The notes under the pieces were generated by a model. That model worked only from the letters and a program-made list of their open reading frames with translations. It made no database searches and had not been told where the DNA came from. 64,000 nt of DNA from Rhodotorula mucilaginosa (taxonomy: Eukaryota > Basidiomycota > Microbotryomycetes > Sporidiobolales > Sporidiobolaceae): the NCBI GenBank assembly GCA_034406715.1, contig CP137872.1, positions 1,116,001 through 1,180,000 of the forward strand. The letters are read 5' to 3'. Position 1 is the stretch's first letter. The number at the start of each line of letters is the position of its first letter. Positions 57,501 through 64,000 of this stretch are shown one piece after another. Made by a program: the position numbers and the translations under genes.

Positions 57501-57991
57501 CCGACCGCGTTTACGATTGTCGACAGCGCGGCTGGCCGAATGTGACGTACGGAGTCACCGCTGGTGATTGGGTTTTTGATGGCGACGCAGAAGGAGGCGA
57601 GGGCGCCAGTGTCGGCGGCACAGGGATGCTGCTCAACCGCGACGGCGACCCAGGCGCCGACGAGGCAGAGCCTCAGGACCTCGTCGAAGCGGCGGCTCGA
57701 GCCGAACTCTCATCGTCGAATCTCGATTCAGACCGCGGTGGTGATGGTGCGGGGACCGTAATGGGAGCGGGCGACGACCACGACGATGACGACCGGCCCA
57801 CACTCGAGGCCTGCATCGCAGCCGTGGGCGACCTTCTCGGCTCGACCGCAGCGGACGAGTGGATCGTCTACGGAGACCAAGTCGGCGTCGCGGGCGCGCA
57901 AGGAATGAAAGTCGGGATCGAACGGGCGAGCGAGATTGAGCCGTCTCGGTGGGAGGAGGCGAGATCGATGGGTCGGTGCTACCTGACCTGA
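51566..57991 (+). CDS. Giant membrane-anchored multi-glycosyltransferase
   Basis: Five exons (51566-52134, 52198-54088, 54151-55802, 55873-57064, 57128-57991) join in phase to 2,055 residues. A type II signal anchor (RYVILSALVCALVGYS, residues 15-30) suggests the Golgi/ER lumen. Modules: GT4-like, about 128-560 (RVLIVTSELAGLHTNGGIGT, LVFFGRLEERKGTRMLI, SLADNSPSTVLECIAYG); GT2-like, about 580-800 (PLVSVCITHFERSHLLPQLL, FEVILIDDGSP, WLLFLDDDDVLKPHALE, GGEDWEFW); an unassigned region, 820-1090; GT8/LARGE-like, about 1095-1370 (MFNIALIFDRNRFPHAMSVI, ERVLYLDTDTTVLSDLSACY, PVHIAHHW); GT2-like, about 1430-1680 (PVVVVSRILSETFAADLVDS, WVLHLDDTQLF); GT64/exostosin-like, about 1685-1930 (VSLIILETRGRRSWTNELLL, KVLLLSDNVALDK, EPNRLVGLFSETEN). 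Family calls come from motif reading. The glycan product is unknown. Confidence 0.85.
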
Positions 57992-58264
57992 GCGACTCCC
58001 CCTACATTGTACAGTCTTTTCGTGTCCCAGGCGGGAAAAATAGAAGTTCCTGGTGTTGTAGTATTTAGCCCTTATACCCCCTCCCCTCCCCCGGCGTCAT
58101 AGAAAGATCGCATGCTCCACCAAGATCGGCTCACGTCGTCGACTCGGCGCGGCGAGAAATAGTCGAGTTGGGAGCGAGATAACAACACAATCTGGATGTC
58201 TACCTTCGTTCTAAAAGGTCTAGATTTGGCCGCGTGCGAGATGCGGATGCAATATTTGGCCCAC

Positions 58265-59794
58265 TCAGGCGGTGGCGGGACCTTGGGAGACCCGTTTCAC
58301 TTTCCCGAGGGTCAACATCTTTTCGACTTGCTCCCGAACCTGTGGTCTCGTCTCGTCCTGCAAGAGTTCCCTCACCGCGAGGGGAAACACATCGCCGACG
58401 CCACCTTCCCACCCGATCCTCCAATCGACAATCGGGTCGGCTCTCGACTCTCCGACGTTGACGAGGCCGACGGTTCCGCGTTGGTCGATTTTGAGTTGTC
58501 GCACGAGGCGGTAGGCGGAAAATGTCGCGAGGGAGGTGCCGGCGCAGACGAGTTGGGAAGAGTGGTGGATGAGGTGTTCAGAGTGGCGGCGCGTCAACGG
58601 TTCGAGTGACTCGCCGAAAAAGATGACGCGCTGAGCGGGGGTTGAGGTTCCCAAATGTCAGTGTGGGAATACTTTGTTGTGAAAGGGGAGGTGTCCGTCC
58701 CCCCAAGACTAAGAAGGGGAACACAAACTCACGGGTTTCATCGGTCCTCCACAGTGATCGCACGCGGGGACTTTGAACTCTTCATACCTCACCCCTGGTC
58801 CCAACTCGATATCCCCGTCCGGGTTCAACTTTTCCTCCCTCTTTCCGAGCTCGACCTGCTGTTGAAACTCGTGCCACGCCGGGTTCAGCGCGCTCAATCG
58901 GTCTTGGAACGCGTCCCTCCCTGTCGGGGCATGACACGAGAGGCAGTGCGCGTGCCGGAGCGTGCCGTGGAGTTCGAGGATCGGGGGGTCGAGAGTCGGT
59001 AGCGGGGCGGTGGTGGCGGCGGCTGTGGAAGCGGGTTGCTGGATCGAAGGAGGCGAGAGGTACGCTGATAGGTTGTCGTCGTAGGCTCGGTGATGGAGAC
59101 CGTCGACGTTTTGCTACACACGGGAGGAAACGATGTCAGCATTACCCAGTCAGTTGGGAAGTTGACGAGTGTGAGCGAGAATGAGAGAACGTGAGTTTTT
59201 TAAAGGCTCACGGTGATGATGGACGAGACGTAGCCCATTTTCTGGAGCGCGGCCATGGCGTAATGAGTCGGATTACTTTCCGCTTTCCGCACAGGCGGAT
59301 ACCCTGTCCGACTCCGGACCCGAAATCAGCGCGAGGAAGGGGAAAGGTTTTGCCACCTGCAGCCGCTCGGGACTCGGGGGAACTGACCGAGGTAAGACCG
59401 GGCCCAGTAACGCCTGCGCATCTTTTCGTCGTTGATGAACTCGCCATAGAAGATGGGACGGTGCTTCCGGATGGTGTAGGTGCCGTCCTTGCCGCGGTAA
59501 GCCTGTAATGCAAGCAAAGTCAGGATCGAAGGAGTTGACATCACGGAGCTTGCGTCTGTTTCATTCGCTCGCGATCGGGCAGAGGTGGCGGCGCCGGCGG
59601 CAACTGACCCTTATTCCGCTGTCTACGCTGACGCCTGCGCCAGTGAGGAGAGTCGTGCTCCCCTTGTGTTGTTTGAGCGACGCGACGAGGAGTTTGACGG
59701 ATTCGGCGAGCGAGAGGAACGGCGCGGGCGGATGAAGGCCCTCGACCAGCCCGGGGACGCGGATCTCGCCTAACCGTCCGAGTGTAGAGCGCAT
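58265..59794 (-). CDS. SIRT4-like (class II) sirtuin
   Basis: NAD-dependent deacylase/lipoamidase-type family member. Exon 1 ends with LTGAGVSVDSGIR. Following exons give AYRGKDGTYTIRKHRPIFYG, EFINDEKMRRRYWARSYLG, ESNPTHYAMAALQKMGYVSS, the catalytic QNVDGLHHRAYD, LELHGTLRHAHCLSCHAPTG, the second zinc pair ACDHCGGPMKP, VIFFGESLEPLTRR and VCAGTSLATFSAYRLVRQLK. RRYWARSYLG and the PDGDIELGPG-type insert between the zinc pairs are hallmarks of the SIRT4 class rather than the Sir2/Hst class. Six or seven exons, about 420 residues. The short N-terminus (MRSTLGRLGEIRVPGLVEGL) could be a mitochondrial presequence (inference). Start chosen as the first ATG. Divergent from the ZNF706-like gene. Confidence 0.9.
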
Positions 59795-60039
59795 CGTCCG
59801 TCTATTGGCGTCTCCCTGCGTGGCGAGAGTTGTGTAAAGTCTGTCATCTCGCGCCCAGCTGCTGCTCGTCTCGATCGAGGCGAGTCGAGTGCTGACGTGT
59901 CTGAGTGGCTGTGCAGCTGAGGGGAGGTTTGCGCAGTCTCGGCGATCGGATTCGCGCGCTCTTTTTTTTCTGTCTCTGCTGTCTGCTGAAACTCTCGACT
60001 CTCTCCTCGTTCAGGACAGTACACGCACAGACATCCAAC
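59795..60039. promoter_or_regulatory. Divergent promoter sirtuin/ZNF706-like gene
   Basis: 245 bp between opposite-strand starts. A T8 run (about 59963-59970) and CT-rich sequence precede the small zinc-finger gene. Presumed to contain both promoters. Confidence 0.45.
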
Positions 60040-60567
60040 ATGGTGCGTCAAGATGCCCTTTGGCTTGTGCTCACCGCGTCCCTGGCTCCGCGCGGCTACA
60101 GCACGGGGTTTGGGAGCGAGCGTGAGCGGCCTCCGTTGACCGACAACGCTCACCCCCTTTCTCGGCACTGTGCATGCAGGGTAACGGAGCCAAAGCTGCC
60201 ATGAAGCGCGACCGGAACGCAAAGGACGCCAAGAAAGGTCCCACCTCGCAACTCGACAAGTCAGTCCCTCCATCCCTCGTCCCGGCCGACTTTGACGGAG
60301 AGAGACTGACCGCTCGCGTGTGCGCGCACCTGGTGCATCAGGAACAAAGCCGCGATGAACATCATCTGCAACATCTGCCGCCAGCAATTCTTCATCACGA
60401 CCAAAGCACCCCAGTCCGTTTGGCCGTTTCTTCTCCCTCTCTCTGCTCCCGGCATACAAAACAGAGACACTAAAGAAACTCGTGCTCCCCGCAGACTCGA
60501 GGAACACAGTCAGAACAAGCACAGCAAACCGATGGCCGACTGCTTCCCCAACTTTGGAAAGGCATAG
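60040..60567 (+). CDS. Small ZNF706/4F5-like zinc-finger protein
   Basis: About 75 residues. The start codon is an exon end: ATG (60040-60042) is followed directly by GTGCGT, and the next exon (60180) adds GGT AAC, giving MGNGAKAAMKRDRNAKDAKK. The Lys/Ala-rich 4F5-like segment is followed by one C2H2-type finger (CNICRQQF with later HSQNKH) and a terminal SKPMADCFPNF. Relatives include human ZNF706 and plant At2g23090-type proteins, roles poorly defined. Four exons: 60040-60042, 60180-60259, about 60346-60412 and about 60494-60567. The finger helix is completed only after the last intron. Complete and intact. Confidence 0.88.
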
Positions 60568-60890
60568 TCTCATTGGCACTCCTCCCTTTTGCCTCCTCCC
60601 GCCTCCCCGACGCTTTCGCGCTCCTTCGGTCCAGAGGGCCTCAAAAGGAACTGCCGGCAAGCAAGTCGCTGGGGTTCGCGACTAGACGCGTGGCCAGTGC
60701 AGGCGGAGGGACGAGCGAGTCGGGGCCGGGGGATTTCTGCTTTTTCTGTGTTTTCGGGACATCATTGGCGACGACGACGATGACGGTGTTGTAACGGGGT
60801 CTTTTTACCATTTACCCATACTTTCGCGTATTCTTCTTTTTTACACCTCTTTGCACCACGTCGGACGGGTGGAAAGCAAGGCCCGCGGAG
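60568..60890. other. Intergenic region ZNF706-like to FBXO21-like gene
   Basis: 323 bp, with TTTTT/TTTACC runs near 60800-60850 just before the next gene, plausibly promoter. No coding frame recognised. Confidence 0.45.
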
Positions 60891-63200
60891 ATGAGCGGAA
60901 GCAGAGCCGAGAGGCCTTCGTCATATCGTCGCGGCTCTTCCGAGTTCTCACTCGTCACGCACTCGAACATGCGACGAAAGAGGATGACTACGCTGCCACC
61001 TGAACTGGTCTCGCTGTGCTTGTCCCACCTGGACCCGACCGATCGCGCCACCGTGCCGACTCTACTCTCTTGCTCGCTCGTGTCGTCTTCCTTCCGAGCC
61101 CTCGCCACCGCCAACTCGCTCTGGAGACAGATCGCAGACGCTCACTACCACCAATACAGGGTCCCTTCCCGGAGCCGACTCGATGAATTCGAGAGGGACG
61201 CGTTTCGGTATTACGCCTCGCGGGCGAGAAAGGATCAGAGGGCGACCGAGATTGTCAAGGAGATTCAGAGGCCGAAGGACCGGATCCCGTTGATTGAAGA
61301 ACTGCGCAGTAACTCGGCACTCGGCAGCGAGGTCATCGAGAACCCCAAGTGGACCGCGGGCGGCGACTATGCGTTCACGGAGCAGAACGCCCCCGAGGAT
61401 TGGTTGAGTTTGAGGTATTGGGCGGCCGAGTGTCGCAAGGCTTTGCTTAGGGACGAAGCGCTCCGTCTCTGGAGAGACATTTCGATTCGCTCCGTCGCCA
61501 ACGCCGACGCCGACGATGCCGACAACTCGAACGACCAGATGGAAGAAGACCTCGAACGCGGGCTCGATGCGTTCTCGGCGTTCCGGGGACTCGACCCGGC
61601 TCGGTTGCCGCGGGAGCGGTACGACATGTCGAACCATCCTCGTTTGCTCGAAGCGACGGCGGTTCCCCCACCCCATTTTACGGGCGTCCGCCTTCTCGAA
61701 TGGCTCGCAACCCAAGTCGTCGACTATATGAAGTCGATCGGGCTCGAGCCCGCTCGCGAAGGCGGGTTTCACTCGCTCGACAACCACTATGTCGAACTCG
61801 TGTGGCGGCGCGCTGCCGCTACACCGGACGGACCGCAGAACGAAGGGACGTTGCCGATGACGCTCGTTCACATCTTTTGTGCGCTCGTGAGGCGTCTGCC
61901 CGTCGCGCGACGATTAGGCATCCGCGCTCAGATGATTGGGTACCCGGGGACCGTCCTCGCCGGGTTGAGTTATCGTCGGCGCGGCGGCGGCGGCGGCGGC
62001 GGCGAGGAGGAGGACCGCGAACGCGACCGCGCGCGGATCTATATCAACGTGTTTGGCGAGGGCAAGATCCTCAGTCCGGAACGACTCCGAGCCATGCTCG
62101 GCGCGATGGGTCAAGCCGACTCGGAACAAGACTTTCTCGCACCGGCCTCGGCTCGAGAAATGGTGCGTCCTCCTTTCTCAACAACGCGGCCTTCTGCCCT
62201 TTGTCAAGCTGACGAGATTGGGGGTTTCGCTCGGCAGTGTCTCCGGGTCGCGCGCAACATTCTCACTTCGGTCCGCGCAGGGGACCGGACCATTGGCGTC
62301 CCGATCCCGCACGAACTCTCGGTCGAGGCGCTGTACTCGGTCTCGCACGCCCTTTTCCTCTTTACGAGTCCTCACGCGTTGCTCGATCGTGATCGTGATC
62401 GCCGTGAGGAGGAGGAGGACGTTCCCGCCGCTGTGGGGGCCGACACGCTCCAATATGCGGAATGGCTCGAATCCCTCGTCCAGAGCGAATATCCGCTCGA
62501 CGTCTCGTACCTCTCCGAGACCGTCGCTCCCTTGTTACCGCCGCCCGATCGACAAGCGCGGTTGCGGAGCTTGTGCGCCGCGATCCGCGAGGAAGACGCC
62601 ACCCCCAAAGAACCGAAAGTCGTCAACGCCGAGATCAAGTGGCCGATCGGACACGTGTTTCGCCATCGCTTGTTTGGTTACCTGGCCATCACGCGCGGGT
62701 TCGACTACCGCTGCGAAGCCGGCGAGCAGTGTATGTTTTCAGGCGTGTTTCTCGGGAGCGTCTCCCTTGAGAGGGCGAAGAAAACCTAACAGGCTCTTTG
62801 TGTACGTACAGGGATCCGTCAAATGCGCGTCGATACGTTACCCTACGGGCGACATCAACCGTTCTACCACGTCGTAAGCTGCGCGCGCGATGGATTTACC
62901 CTCTTGATGCTCCGTCGTCGCCCCAGGAATTGAATTTGGGCTGATTCCGAGCCCCCTTTTTTGGGTCCCGTTCCATAGGTCGTCGAGGACGGCTCGGCCC
63001 GGTATGTCGCGCAGGAAAACATCACCGACGCGTCGCAGTACCCGGTCTCGGACGCCGAAGTCGACTCGTTCCTCGAGCAGGAATCGCTCGGGCGCTACTT
63101 TCGTTGCCGCAAGAGGGTTCACGCCGGCGCTGGCGTTGGGAGGTGGGTGTTTGTGCCGAGCGAGCAGGTCGCGGCAGAGTATCCTGAATCGGGGCCCTAG
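60891..63200 (+). CDS. FBXO21-like F-box/SirB1/YccV protein
   Basis: Predicted SCF ubiquitin-ligase substrate receptor. N-terminal F-box (TLPPELVSLCLSHLDPTDRA, SCSLVSSSFRALATANSLWR); a central SirB1/transglutaminase-like helical domain (HSLDNHYVELVWRR, GTLPMTLVHIFCALVRRL, RAQMIGYPGTVLAGL, IYINVFGEGKILSPERLRAM); and a C-terminal YccV/hemimethylated-DNA-binding-like barrel (IKWPIGHVFRHRLFGYLAIT, WIRQMRVDTLPYGRHQPFYH, YVAQENI). This is the FBXO21 architecture. Introns near 62738 and 62873 join GEQ to WIRQ and HV to VVEDG. Three or four exons, about 720 residues. An ATG at 60969 (MRRKRMTT) could be the real start: the first 26 residues are basic and variable. A poly-Gly run lies near residue 370. 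Confidence 0.88.
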
Positions 63201-63770
63201 GAAATAGGCTGGGCCTGGGCTGGGGGGCGAAGGCCGAGTCATGCCAGTCGGTCGAGAAGGGGAAGAGGGCTCCCAATTTGCCACCTGGATGGGACGATGA
63301 ATCTTGCCAGGATTTTCGATCTCTTGAAGCTTGCGTACCCGTAGAGCGGTCCGCGGGCAATGAAGTTTGGAGACGGGTTGTTTCCCTGTCAGGGTCCTGT
63401 AAGCTCACGTAGAAAAGAGGAGAGGGAAATGGGCCTTTCCCGACCGACCGACGCTGTCTTTTCTACATGTACAGTCAGTCGGAGTGTATGGCAGCACGGA
63501 ACAAGACTCGAGTCTCTTCCAGTCTTCCTTCCTCCCTCCGTGCTGAACCCCCGGCCTGCGCGCGTACGATTCGTTCAACCCGCCACCTATAGCTCCCCGA
63601 CCCGCACTCTCACCCGCTTTCGTGCTACGGCCCAGCCCATCTTCTTAGGAACAACAAAAAACCAAAATCCTTGCTTGCATGCATGTACTTCTTGCGATGA
63701 GAGCCCTCACTCCCTCCCTCCCTCCCTCTCGGAACGGCCCCAACTACCGCCTCGACTCGACTCGGAACTT
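63201..63770. other. Convergent intergenic region FBXO21-like/PRO3
   Basis: 570 bp between two stop codons. (TCCC)n repeats at about 63706-63727. Presumed 3' UTRs of both genes. No gene recognised. Confidence 0.5.
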
Positions 63771-63913
63771 TCATTTCGGGGAAACCCCCGACGGGTCCGT
63801 CTTGCCCAACCCGGCGGCATGTTGCGCCGTCGTCTGGACGCACCGCGCGATGGCGGATCGGGTCCGCGCATCTTCGAGAGCGAGCAGGCCCGCGATGGTG
63901 CAGCCTCCCGGGG
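63771..63913 (-). CDS. PRO3: Pyrroline-5-carboxylate reductase, last exon (partial)
   Basis: Final step of proline synthesis. Only the 3' exon (143 bp) lies in the window. It reads PGGCTIAGLLALEDARTRSA, then IARCVQTTAQHAAGLGK and stops after TDPSGVSPK (stop 63771-63773). The PGG(C/T)TI(A/G)GL motif is the signature of the P5CR C-terminal dimer domain. An acceptor site (CCGTACACAG) precedes it. The intron extends beyond 64000 and contains (GGTCG)-type and (GGGAC)-type tandem repeats. The rest of the gene is outside the window. Confidence 0.85.
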
Positions 63914-64000
63914 CTGTGTACGGTCGGATATCGGTCGGGTCGGTCGGGTCGGTCGGTGGTCGCGCGCGAAAAGGTCGAGGGGGGACGGGACGGGACGGGA
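63914..64000 (-). repeat. Tandem GGTCG/GGGAC repeats in the PRO3 intron
   Basis: On the plus strand GGTCGGGTCGGTCGGGTCGG lies near 63936-63955 and GGGACGGGACGGGACGGGA at the window end. Both fall in the last PRO3 intron or just outside it. Simple repeats of this kind are common in GC-rich fungal introns. Confidence 0.6.

Overview
The window looks like nuclear DNA of a basidiomycete fungus. It is GC-rich, genes are closely packed, and most are cut by many short GT-AG introns of about 50-100 bases. The fungal forms of Mtr3, hexokinase, Toa1, Atp16, Atp5, Nip1 (eIF3c), Ero1 and Isa1 are all recognisable. Intron density and codon use fit Pucciniomycotina/Microbotryomycetes (Rhodotorula-like yeasts), but that placement is inference.

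Positions 1 to about 8,860 are a transposon graveyard: C-terminal pieces of RNase H-bearing LINEs, one broken Ty1/copia relative on the minus strand, and at least eleven short copies of a common LINE-type 3' end with a (TATC)n tail in both orientations. Three of these copies (28, about 40 and about 100 bp) are flanked by target-site duplications of 10-15 bp. Positions 8,860 to 10,656 hold an unrecognised, apparently spliced minus-strand sequence that abuts a LINE fragment.

From 10.66 kb to the right edge the DNA is ordinary host gene space with 21 genes, one of them cut by the window end. In order: MTR3 (+), CCDC124/Lso2-like (-), hexokinase (+), ER J-protein (-), a Ser-rich hypothetical (+), TFIIA large subunit TOA1 (-), ATP synthase delta ATP16 (+), a PWWP protein (+), CHD1 (+), RAD23 (+), ISA1 (+), ERO1 (-), a GABA/choline-type permease (-), NIP1/eIF3c (-), ATP synthase OSCP ATP5 (+), aldehyde dehydrogenase (-), zinc alcohol dehydrogenase (-), a 2,055-residue multi-glycosyltransferase (+), a SIRT4-like sirtuin (-), a small ZNF706-like zinc finger (+), an FBXO21-like F-box/SirB1/YccV protein (+) and the last exon of PRO3 (-).

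Functional links include an alcohol dehydrogenase directly upstream of a mitochondrial-type aldehyde dehydrogenase on the same strand, two F1Fo-ATPase stalk subunits, and several transcription/chromatin factors (TOA1, PWWP protein, CHD1). The best candidate for an undescribed system is the membrane-anchored protein at 51,566-57,991. It strings together a GT4-like, a GT2-like, a GT8/LARGE-like, a second GT2-like and a GT64/exostosin-like module in one polypeptide, which suggests a single-chain assembly line for a complex glycan.
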